Shown here piece after piece: positions 1-5,138 of a stretch of DNA of 5,747 nucleotides. The stretch spans positions 1-5,747 of the forward strand of contig JBBSIG010000165.1 of assembly GCA_038232215.1 (NCBI GenBank), read 5' to 3'. The notes under the pieces are model-generated. The model worked only from the letters and a program-made list of their open reading frames with translations, did not search any database and was not told the origin of the DNA. A program made the translations under genes and the position numbers. Source of the stretch: JBBSIG01 sp038232215 (lineage in GTDB: Bacteria > Actinomycetota > Thermoleophilia > Gaiellales > Gaiellaceae). Position 1 is the first letter of the stretch, and each line of letters begins with the position of its first letter.

Positions 1-58
1 CGGAAAGTGGTCACGGTGACTGACACGCGGCAGGTGGTGCGAGGCAAGGACGCAGGGA

Positions 59-84
59 GCGTCGATATGCGGGCATATCGACGC
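59..84. repeat. Perfect 12-bp inverted repeat (operator or hairpin)
   Basis: The arms GCGTCGATATGC (59-70) and GCATATCGACGC (73-84) are exact reverse complements around a 2-base centre. As RNA this gives an 11-bp stem with a CGGG loop. The arm is clearly less GC-rich than its surroundings, which favours a selected site over chance. No T tract follows on either strand, so it is not a classical intrinsic terminator. It could be the operator of a dimeric repressor, a U-less terminator for a gene to the left of the window, or part of a structured leader. The sequence does not decide between these. Confidence 0.6.
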
Positions 85-106
85 GACCGAGGACGCGGCC
101 TCGCGC

Positions 107-126
107 CGCCTGACGTCTGTCAGGCG
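107..126. repeat. Perfect 8-bp hairpin with GTCT loop
   Basis: CGCCTGAC (107-114) and GTCAGGCG (119-126) are exact reverse complements separated by the tetraloop GTCT. It lies 22 bases after the larger inverted repeat at 59-84 and 65 bases before the start of the membrane protein gene at 192. It may belong to the same structured transcript (leader RNA, or 3' end of an upstream gene) or act as a terminator. No T run follows. Confidence 0.5.
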
Positions 127-151
127 CCCTGGTTCGCTTTCCGGACAGGCC

Positions 152-161
152 CCTAGTCTAG
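152..161 (+). promoter_or_regulatory. Possible -10 region with CCTAGTCTAG motif
   Basis: CCTAGTCTAG contains TAGTCT (154-159), which fits the actinobacterial -10 pattern TANNNT, and sits about 30 bases before the ATG at 192. It is flanked by the inverted repeat CCGGAC (141-146) / GTCCGG (162-167). No convincing -35 is visible. A nearly identical CCTAGCCTAG occurs at 5110-5119 before another exported-protein gene, which is the main reason to note it. Confidence 0.3.
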
Positions 162-191
162 GTCCGGCCGGTCGGGGTAAGGCGCGCCTGG

Positions 192-1462
192 ATGAGACGG
201 TGCGCTCTCGTGCTCCTAGTCGCCCTCGCGCCCGGGACCGCCCGTGCGCGCGCGATCGTCGACGGTGCGGCCACAGCGCTCGCACGCGACCCCGCCTACG
301 TCGCTCCGGACGCCGAGCACACGATCTCGCCTCGAGAGGCGCGCGACCTGCGGCGCCGGATCGAGGCGGCGAGCGCCGGGCCCATCTACGTGGCGATCCT
401 CCCGGCCCGAGCGCTCGCGGAGGAGGGAGGCGACACGGGCGAGGTGCTGCGCGCGCTGCGCTCGAGCCTCGGCCGCCGTGGCACGTACGCCGTCGTCGCG
501 GGCAATCACTTCCGCGCAGCGAGCACCGTCCTGCCCGCGGGCCCGCTCGCCACGGCCGCGATCGAGGAGCACGGCGACGAGGGCGTCGCCCCGACGCTCC
601 TCGACTTCGTCGATCGCGTGGCCGCGAATCGCCGGGAGGAGAGCGGCGGCGGCGATTCCGGTGGCTCCGGCGGCTCGGGGATCGGCCTGCTCGCCATCCT
701 CGGCCTGATCGTCGTGGGCTTCCTCGGGCTCCGCGCCGCGAGGCGTCGCAGAGAGCGGGAGCGGCAGCTCGCGGAGGTGAAGGAGGCGGCGCAGGAGGAT
801 CTCGTCGCCCTCGCCGACGACGTCTCGAAGCTGGAGCTCGACGTGGCCATGCCGAACGCCGATCCGCAGGCGGGCAGGGATTACCAGCATGCACTCGACT
901 GTTACGAGCAGGCGTCCACGGCCTACGACCGCGCTCGCTCACCCGAGGCGGTCGCGCCCGTCACAGCGGCTCTCGAGGAAGGCCGTTTTGCGATGGCGTC
1001 CGCGCAAGCGCGGCTCGAGGGACGACCGCTTCCGGAGCGCACCCCGCCGTGCTTCTTCGACCCTCGTCACGGCCCGTCTTCGCGCGAGGTGGAGTGGGCG
1101 CCTCCAGGGGCATGCCGCGGCCGGTCCCGACCTGCGAGGCCGACGCGCAGCGGGTCGAGCGCGGGGAGGAACCGGAGACGCGCGAGGTGGCCGTCGCAGG
1201 CCGGAGGGTCCCGTACTGGGGCGCCCCCGCGTACTTCGGCCCGTGGTCGGGCGGATACTTCGGAGGCTTCGCGGGCGGCGGCTTCCTCCCCGGCCTCCTG
1301 ATCGGCGAGATGCTGAGCGGCTTCGGGGGACTGGGTGGACCGGCTTTCGGAGGAGATGGCGGCGACGGGGGCAACGGAGGCGGTGACCTCGGGGGCGGTG
1401 ACCTCGGGGGCGGCGACTTCGGGGGCGGTGATTTCGGGGGCGACGGAGGCGGCGACTTCTAG
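192..1462 (+). CDS. TPM-like membrane protein with Gly-rich tail, frameshifted
   Basis: This gene encodes a predicted exported, membrane-anchored protein that the window shows in two frames. Residues 1-306 are read from the ATG at 192: a signal peptide (MRRCALVLLVALAPGTARA), an extracytoplasmic alpha/beta region at about 21-147 resembling TPM or Rv1476-type domains, a Gly/Ser linker (151-163), one membrane segment (about 164-180), a basic stop-transfer RRRRERER, a helical stretch that may be coiled-coil (188-275), and CFFDPRHGPSSREVEWAPPG. The coherent reading then moves to the -1 frame (MPRPVPTCEADAQRVE, VPYWGAPAYFGPWSGGYFGG) and ends in a Gly/Asp tail with TAG at 1460-1462. One extra G in the run at 1107-1110 would join them as PPGGMPRPVP, giving 423 residues. 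Without it, the first frame continues as Arg/Ser-rich nonsense to 1301. GGGGTAAGG before the ATG is a weak ribosome binding site. The TPM relation is inferred from overall architecture (signal, domain, helix, Gly-rich tail). The biochemical role is unknown. Confidence 0.72.
1376..1459 (+). repeat. 15-bp tandem repeat encoding GGGD(L/F)
   Basis: Four consecutive 15-base units start at 1376, 1391, 1406 and 1421 (consensus GGGGGCGGTGACCTC), followed by a longer 24-base variant (1436-1459). They encode Gly-Gly-Gly-Asp-Leu twice, then Gly-Gly-Gly-Asp-Phe twice, then GGDGGGDF at the very C terminus. Differences between units are small (A/G, T/C), consistent with recent slippage or unit duplication. 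Gly-rich tails are common in TPM-type membrane proteins. The periodic Asp and the terminal Phe look ordered rather than random. Confidence 0.8.
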
Positions 1463-2262
1463 CGGCGAGCCGGCACGAAGAGGGCGTTGAACGTCCCGCT
1501 TCCGCCGGAGAGACCGGGCGCGAGCGAGCGTCGCAGGACCCGAGACGCGGCGTACCCCTCGCCGAGACGCGCGAGCACCTCCGGTGCGGTCGCCTCGCTC
1601 AGCTCCACGAGCAGCGCCGGGCGGTCCGCGAGCGTGCGCTCCATCCCGGCGAGCACGGCCAGCTCGCCGCCCTCGACGTCGATCTTCACGAGCGCGGGCC
1701 GGACCCCCGCGCGCTCCACCTCCTCGTCGAGCGTCGCCGTCTCGATCGGGATCGGCTCGCCTTCGCTGAAGCGGCCCCCGCGGAGGCTCGAGAACGACGG
1801 GTCCGTCGTGCTCGGCACGTGTAGGAGAGCCGTCCCCGACCCCTCCGCGATCGCACGCGGGCTGACGATCGCGCTGTCGCAGCCGTTGAGAGCGAGGTTG
1901 GCGAGCAGCTGAGCCCGTGCCGCCGGGTTCGGCTCGAGCGCGAGCACGCGACCCCGCCCGCGCAGCGCGAGCGCCGCCGCAACGCTGTACATGCCGATGT
2001 GGGCTCCCACGTCGACGAAGTCGCCGCCGCCGCGGAGGTGCCGCCGCACGAGCTCGAGCTCGTAGCGGTCGTAGAGCCCGAACAGGAAGTCGCGCTGGAT
2101 CTGCTCCCGCAGGTCGAGCCGCAGCTCGACTCCGCCCGGAAAGCCGACGACGCGCTCTCCGACCGCCGGGACCGGCAACCAGGAGCGGAGGCGCCCCTTG
2201 CCGCGGAAGTCGACGCGGCGAAACGCCGGGTAGACCAGACGCGCGAGCGGGGCGCCGAGCAC
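1459..2262 (-). CDS. FkbM family SAM-dependent methyltransferase
   Basis: This encodes a predicted 267-residue class I methyltransferase of the FkbM type, which usually O-methylates sugars, lipids or polyketide-like products using S-adenosylmethionine. The SAM-binding motif I is VDVGAHIGMYS (residues 83-93), with the acidic end of strand 2 at LALEPN (E110). The FkbM hallmark KIDVEGGE lies at 193-200, followed by LLVELSE (217-223), which closes the sheet. Residues 1-80 form the usual leader containing the DFLFGLYDRYELELVRRHL helix. No signal peptide or membrane segment is seen, so it should be cytosolic. The start is GTG at 2262 with no clear Shine-Dalgarno sequence, so the exact N terminus is uncertain. 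Its TAG overlaps the TAG of the convergent gene within CTAG (1459-1462). The upstream hairpin at 2289-2316 suggests transcription separate from the secreted-protein gene. The substrate cannot be deduced, because no glycosyltransferase or biosynthetic partner lies nearby. Confidence 0.9.
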   Translation of the reverse strand: MLGAPLARLVYPAFRRVDFRGKGRLRSWLPVPAVGERVVGFPGGVELRLDLREQIQRDFLFGLYDRYELELVRRHLRGGGDFVDVGAHIGMYSVAAALALRGRGRVLALEPNPAARAQLLANLALNGCDSAIVSPRAIAEGSGTALLHVPSTTDPSFSSLRGGRFSEGEPIPIETATLDEEVERAGVRPALVKIDVEGGELAVLAGMERTLADRPALLVELSEATAPEVLARLGEGYAASRVLRRSLAPGLSGGSGTFNALFVPARR

Positions 2263-2288
2263 GACTGCGCAGGGTAGCCCGCGAGCCG

Positions 2289-2316
2289 GCGGCGGGCCCG
2301 GTCGCGGGCCCGCCGC
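2289..2316 (-). terminator. GC-rich 12-bp hairpin, likely terminator
   Basis: GCGGCGGGCCCG (2289-2300) and CGGGCCCGCCGC (2305-2316) are exact reverse complements around the loop GTCG. The hairpin lies 23 bases downstream of the stop of the secreted-protein gene (stop at 2339-2341) and upstream of the methyltransferase start, both on the minus strand. No U tract follows, which is common for hairpin terminators in high-GC actinobacteria. It probably ends the upstream transcript or attenuates read-through into the methyltransferase. Confidence 0.55.
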
Positions 2317-2338
2317 ACGCTCCAGCCTCAGCCGGCCG

Positions 2339-2773
2339 CTACGGCCCCAGGCAGGTCGGCGCAGCCGCCTCGAAGACCGGGAGCACCGTGTCGTCGAAGT
2401 GGTCGATGCCGGTCCCGTTCGCCAGCACCTTGTCGGGCGCGTTTGCGGCCAGCACCCCCGAGCCGTGGCCCGTACGTCCGCCCGCGACTCCGATTCCGAG
2501 CGCGAAGTAGAGCGGCTGTCCGGACGCGAGATACGCGTTCTGGAAGCACGCGAGCTGCGCGTCGGTGACCGGGACCTCGGCGAACTCGAGGATCTGCGCC
2601 ACGCCCGAGCCGCCTGCCGTCATGTCGAACAGGAGCCAGTTGCCGGATCGCGTCGACTGCTGGAGCCCCTGCAGCGACGACGACACCCGCATGCAGTCGA
2701 ACGCGAGTGCCGAGCCGCTGATCGTGGCGGCGGTCGCGAGCACGCCCAGAAAGAGCAGAAGGCGACGTCTCAT
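2339..2773 (-). CDS. Small secreted protein of unknown function
   Basis: This encodes 144 residues. The ATG at 2773 is chosen over an upstream in-frame start (2872) because GGAGG lies 5 bases before it and because it yields a clean signal peptide: MRRR, a hydrophobic core LLLFLGVLATAATISG, then SALA with likely cleavage after residue 24. The mature protein of about 120 residues begins FDCMRV and has exactly three cysteines (27, 76, 141), the last four residues from the end (TCLGP). Two could form a disulfide bridge, with the third free or pairing intermolecularly. No metal-binding or catalytic motif is recognisable. Segments such as GNWLLFDMTAGGSGVAQILEFAEVPVTDAQLACFQNAYLASGQP suggest a small globular alpha/beta fold. 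I do not recognise the family. It is divergent from the mini-gene at 2981 and is followed by the hairpin at 2289-2316. Confidence 0.7.
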   Translation of the reverse strand: MRRRLLLFLGVLATAATISGSALAFDCMRVSSSLQGLQQSTRSGNWLLFDMTAGGSGVAQILEFAEVPVTDAQLACFQNAYLASGQPLYFALGIGVAGGRTGHGSGVLAANAPDKVLANGTGIDHFDDTVLPVFEAAAPTCLGP

Positions 2774-2785
2774 CTCTCCCTCCCG
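2774..2785 (-). promoter_or_regulatory. Strong ribosome binding site fixing the start at 2773
   Basis: Read on the minus strand, CGGGAGGGAGAG directly precedes the ATG. Its GGAGG core (2783-2779) lies 5 bases from the start codon. This is one of the two clear Shine-Dalgarno sequences in the window and shows that the longer reading from 2872 is not the true start. Confidence 0.75.
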
Positions 2786-2969
2786 TCGTGGATGTGAAAT
2801 CGTCCGCAAAGCGCCGCAGCAGCAGCGCCGGCGGGAATGCTCCCTCGCCCGGTCCGCGGCTGTAAGTCGCAACCGCCTGCCGCTCCTCCGCGCCGTGGAA
2901 TCTAACGGTCTCCTTACCGGCGCCCGAAGGTTCGCTCACACCTCGGTCGTACGCTCGCTCGACCCCCCG

Positions 2970-2975
2970 AAGGAG
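2970..2975 (+). promoter_or_regulatory. Ribosome binding site AAGGAG for mini-gene
   Basis: AAGGAG is located 5 bases before the ATG at 2981, the canonical sequence and spacing. Because most starts in this window have weak or no such site, its presence is the main argument that the very short frame after it is translated. Confidence 0.6.
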
Positions 2976-2980
2976 TCTCC

Positions 2981-3049
2981 ATGCGCCTGATCGTCGTCCT
3001 CGCCGGCCTGCTCTCGATCATCGTCCTGGTCGCGCCGACCCACCCGTAG
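2981..3049 (+). CDS. 22-residue hydrophobic mini-protein or orphan signal peptide
   Basis: The short frame MRLIVVLAGLLSIIVLVAPTHP runs from the ATG at 2981 to TAG at 3047-3049. The product is one charged N-terminal residue (Arg2) followed by a hydrophobic run of about 17 residues (LIVVLAGLLSIIVLVA), enough for a single membrane span, then a polar PTHP end. It is preceded by AAGGAG at 5-base spacing. Codons are typical of the window (CTG, ATC, GTC, CTC), with almost every third base G or C. It could be a genuine single-span small membrane protein, a leader peptide, or the surviving signal peptide of a decayed secreted protein; nothing recognisable follows in frame after the stop. I do not recognise a family. 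Confidence 0.5.
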   Translation: MRLIVVLAGLLSIIVLVAPTHP

Positions 3050-3196
3050 CGCCCGCCCCGGCCGTACGCTCTCCCAGTCGTCCGAGGCGGTCCGCCACGC
3101 GCTCCGCCAAAGCGGCGGACATGTAGCTCGACGCACAGAGGCTCGCCTCGAGACCTATCCGGATTCAGCAGACCCAGGGCGCAGCCTGACGCATGA
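3050..3196. other. Convergent spacer with multiple short inverted repeats
   Basis: Between the mini-gene and the terminal hairpin of uvrC there is no supported gene. The stretch holds GGCGG-T-CCGCC (3086-3096, inside the 13-base GAGGCGGTCCGCC at 3084-3096), TCCGCC/GGCGGA (3103-3108 with 3114-3119), an alternative long pairing GTCCGCC/GGCGGAC (3090-3096 with 3114-3120), GAGGC/GCCTC (3138-3142 with 3145-3149), and the palindrome ATCCGGAT (about 3157-3164). This density of alternative pairings suggests a structured transcript end or small RNA. Neither strand shows a known RNA family that I can identify. Confidence 0.5.
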
Positions 3197-3255
3197 AGCT
3201 CCTTCCCCCGAGAGGCGGTCCGCCTCGCATAAGACATTTCTCCGGGGAAGGAGCT
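3197..3255 (-). terminator. Long inverted repeat at the uvrC stop, likely terminator
   Basis: AGCTCCTTCCCC (3197-3208) and GGGGAAGGAGCT (3244-3255) are perfect 12-bp reverse complements enclosing 35 bases. The loop itself contains the 7-bp palindrome GAGGCGG-T-CCGCCTC (3212-3226), so the RNA would be a stem with a second hairpin on top. The right arm includes two bases of the uvrC stop (3254-3256). Its position immediately at the end of uvrC and in a convergent spacer fits transcription termination, possibly in both directions. The nested, branched shape is unusual for a simple terminator. Confidence 0.6.
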
Positions 3256-5104
3256 AGCGACCGGTCTTGTGGAGCTGCGCGTAGACGGCCCGCGCCGTCT
3301 TCGCCGGCAGCTCGGGCACCCCCTCGAGCTCCTCCTGCGAGGCCGCGAGAAAGCGCTCAGCCGAGCCGAAGTGGCGAAGGAGGGCCCGCCGCCTGGCCGG
3401 CCCCACTCCTTCCAGGTCGTCGAAGATGGAGCCGAACGACCGGGTCTCGCGCCGCTGCCGGTGGAAGCCGACCGCGAACCGGTGCGCCTCGTCCCTGATC
3501 CGCTGCAGGAGCTGGAGCCCCGGCGCGTGCGAGTCGAGCACGATCGGTTGCGAGCGACCGGGGACGAACACCTCCTCGATCCGCTTCGCCAGCGCGATCA
3601 CCGCCACGCGCGGCAGCCGGTACTCCCGCATCGCGACGAGCGCGGCCGAGAGCTGGCCCTTGCCGCCGTCGACGACGACGAGGTTCGGCATCGCGGCGAA
3701 GCTCTCGTCGTACTCTTCCGCGCTTCCGGCGTCGAGGCGGGCGAAGCGCCGGGAGACGATCTCGGCCATCGCCGCGAAGTCGTCGGGCCCGCCGTTCAGC
3801 CTTCGCACCGCGAACTTGCGGTAGTGGGCCTTCTTGGGCATGGCGTCCTGGAAGACGACGAGCGAGCCGACGGGCGACTCGGCCTGGAGGTTCGAGACGT
3901 CGAAGCACTCGATCCGCAGAGGCAGGCTCTCGAGGTTGAGCGCCTCGCGCAGCTCCTCGAGCGCCTCCACGCGGCGGAGCCGCTTCGTCTCGGTCCGGGC
4001 CGTGTCGGCTTCGAGCGCGAGCCGGGCGTTCTGGCCCGCGAGCTCCTGCAGGCGACGCTTCTCGCCCCGCTCGGCGGCCCGCACCTCGACGCGCGAGCCG
4101 CGCCGGGCGGAGAGGAACTCCGCCAGCGCCTCCGTCTCGCCCACGTCGCGCGGGACGACGATCTGCGGCGGGACGCTCGGCGAGGAGCCGTAGTACTCGA
4201 GGCAGAACGCCTCGAGCACCGTCTTCGCATCCTGTCCCTCCACGTTCTCGAGGTGGAAGCTGTGGCGGTCGATCAGCTTGCCGTCGCGGAGCGGGAACAC
4301 CTGCACCGCGGCCCGGTCGCCCTCGGCCGCGATCCCGAGCACGTCGATGGTGCCGACGGAGCGCCGGTCGGCCGCCTGCCGCTCGGCCAGGTGCGAGACG
4401 GCGCGGAGGCGGTTCCGGTAACGCGCCGCCTCCTCGAAGCGCTCGGCCGCCGCCGCCTCCCTCATCTTCGCCTCCAGCTGCCGCACGATCGGTCGGGTCT
4501 CGCCGGACAGGAACTCGATCACGCCGTCGATGATCGCGCGGTAGTCCTCCTGGGAGACGTAGCCGACGCAGGGCGCCAGGCAGCGCTCGATGTGGTAGTC
4601 GAGGCAGGGAATGCCGGAGTGCCGGCCGGGCTTCGGCCCCTCGCAGGGGCGGTACGGAAAGACGCGGTTCAGCACGTCGAGCGTCTCGCGCACCTTCTTC
4701 GCGTTCGCGTACGGCCCGAAGTAGACGACGCCGCGCCGGTGGCGCTCGCGCGTGAACATGACGCGCGGATAGTCGTCACCGACCGTCACCGCGATGTACG
4801 GGAACGACTTGTCGTCGCGCAGGCGGACGTTGAACGGGGGCCGGTGGCGCTTGACCAGGTTCTGCTCGAGGTGGAGCGCCTCCACCTCGGAGCCCGTCAC
4901 GATCACCTCGACGTCCGCGACCCGGCTCGGAAGCTGCGCGATCTGTGCCCGGCCGAGGTTGCCGCGCTGGAAGTAGCTGCGCACGCGCGGCCGCAGGGAC
5001 TTCGCCTTGCCGACGTAGAGGACCTCGCCGCCGGCGCCGCGAAAGAGGTAGACACCCGGCTTCGCGGGCAGTCCCCTGAGCTGTGTCTCGACTCTCTCCT
5101 TCAC
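3254..5104 (-). CDS. uvrC: UvrABC system protein C (excinuclease subunit)
   Basis: UvrC makes both incisions around bulky DNA lesions in nucleotide excision repair, acting with UvrB loaded by UvrA. All domains are present in 616 residues, the usual family length. The GIY-YIG nuclease (about 13-92, GVYLF at 17-21 and LYVGKAKSLRPRVRSYF at 29-45) carries the 3' incision. A Cys region follows (C154, C167, C175, C179). The UVR motif (about 205-240, REAAAAERFEEAARYRNRLR) binds UvrB. The RNase H-like domain performs the 5' incision: FDVSN (D402), GGPDDFAAM (D441/D442), VVVDGGKGQ (D479) and DEAHRFAVGFHR (H541) align with its catalytic residues. A tandem helix-hairpin-helix (about 562-612, LEGVGPARRRALL and LEGVPELPAKTARAV) binds DNA. 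The GTG start at 5104 fits the family's N terminus (RVETQLRGLPAKPGVYL), though no good Shine-Dalgarno sequence precedes it. The gene appears intact and monocistronic, divergent from the gene at 5139 and ending in the inverted repeat at 3197-3255. Confidence 0.98.
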   Translation of the reverse strand: MKERVETQLRGLPAKPGVYLFRGAGGEVLYVGKAKSLRPRVRSYFQRGNLGRAQIAQLPSRVADVEVIVTGSEVEALHLEQNLVKRHRPPFNVRLRDDKSFPYIAVTVGDDYPRVMFTRERHRRGVVYFGPYANAKKVRETLDVLNRVFPYRPCEGPKPGRHSGIPCLDYHIERCLAPCVGYVSQEDYRAIIDGVIEFLSGETRPIVRQLEAKMREAAAAERFEEAARYRNRLRAVSHLAERQAADRRSVGTIDVLGIAAEGDRAAVQVFPLRDGKLIDRHSFHLENVEGQDAKTVLEAFCLEYYGSSPSVPPQIVVPRDVGETEALAEFLSARRGSRVEVRAAERGEKRRLQELAGQNARLALEADTARTETKRLRRVEALEELREALNLESLPLRIECFDVSNLQAESPVGSLVVFQDAMPKKAHYRKFAVRRLNGGPDDFAAMAEIVSRRFARLDAGSAEEYDESFAAMPNLVVVDGGKGQLSAALVAMREYRLPRVAVIALAKRIEEVFVPGRSQPIVLDSHAPGLQLLQRIRDEAHRFAVGFHRQRRETRSFGSIFDDLEGVGPARRRALLRHFGSAERFLAASQEELEGVPELPAKTARAVYAQLHKTGR

Positions 5105-5138
5105 AAATTCCTAGCCTAGCCCGGCTACCGTGGCCGGC
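5105..5138. promoter_or_regulatory. Compact divergent promoter region with CCTAGCCTAG
   Basis: Only 34 bases separate uvrC (leftward) from the glycosidase-like gene (rightward). CCTAGCCTAG (5110-5119) contains TAGCCT (5112-5117) on the plus strand and TAGGCT (5118-5113) on the minus strand. Both fit TANNNT, so one near-symmetrical site could serve as the -10 in both directions. For the plus strand, TCGACT (5088-5093) is a weak -35 candidate at 18-base spacing. No -35 is convincing for the minus strand. The implied leaders are very short (roughly 14 bases for the rightward gene, close to none for uvrC), consistent with the lack of Shine-Dalgarno sequences at both starts. Confidence 0.35.

Larger units (their letters stand above)
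2774..2980. other. Divergent intergenic spacer, 207 bases
   Basis: This spacer separates the secreted-protein gene (leftward) from the 22-codon mini-gene (rightward) and must hold promoters for both if both are transcribed. It is less GC-rich in places (GAATCTAACGG near 2899-2909, GATGTGAAATCG near 2790-2801). I could not find a convincing -35/-10 pair for either direction. Open frames across it are Arg-rich shadows with no supporting ribosome binding site. Confidence 0.5.

Noticed and set aside
118..143. GGTTCG as a tRNA T-arm
   Set aside because: The flanking bases do not pair as a T stem, and no acceptor, D or anticodon arm can be placed around it.
1..156. Plus-strand frame open from the window edge to TAG at 154-156 (possible end of an upstream gene)
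   Set aside because: Its third-position G/C content is lower than in the real genes here, it reads through both perfect hairpins, and it is Arg-rich with no recognisable motif. An upstream gene tail cannot be excluded but is not supported.
200..1106. Reading the 200-start frame as a complete 420-residue protein
   Set aside because: Before about 1106 this frame is Arg/Gly/Ala nonsense. Only its part after 1112 is coherent, and that part continues the frame from 192.
2774..2872. Upstream start (2872) for the small secreted protein
   Set aside because: It would bury the signal peptide behind 33 Arg/Cys-rich residues and ignore the strong GGAGG site before the ATG at 2773.
2328..2939. 203-codon minus-strand frame overlapping the secreted-protein gene
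   Set aside because: It is an Arg-rich shadow of the neighbouring frame, without a ribosome binding site or signal sequence.
2914..3237. Minus-strand 107-codon frame starting inside the loop of the uvrC terminal hairpin
   Set aside because: GGAG is only 2 bases from the ATG, the product is Arg/Gly-rich, and it runs across the palindromes and antisense to the mini-gene. It looks like a by-product of repeat sequence.
3197..3255. The 59-base inverted repeat as a transposed miniature element
   Set aside because: No flanking target-site duplication is visible, no second copy of the arms exists in the window, and the position at a stop codon is explained better by termination.
3269..5119. A 616-codon open frame antisense to uvrC, the same length as uvrC itself
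   Set aside because: It is the mirror of uvrC in a GC-rich genome where the complement rarely gives stops. Its translation is rich in Arg, Leu, Glu and Val without domain motifs, while the opposite strand encodes every UvrC motif.
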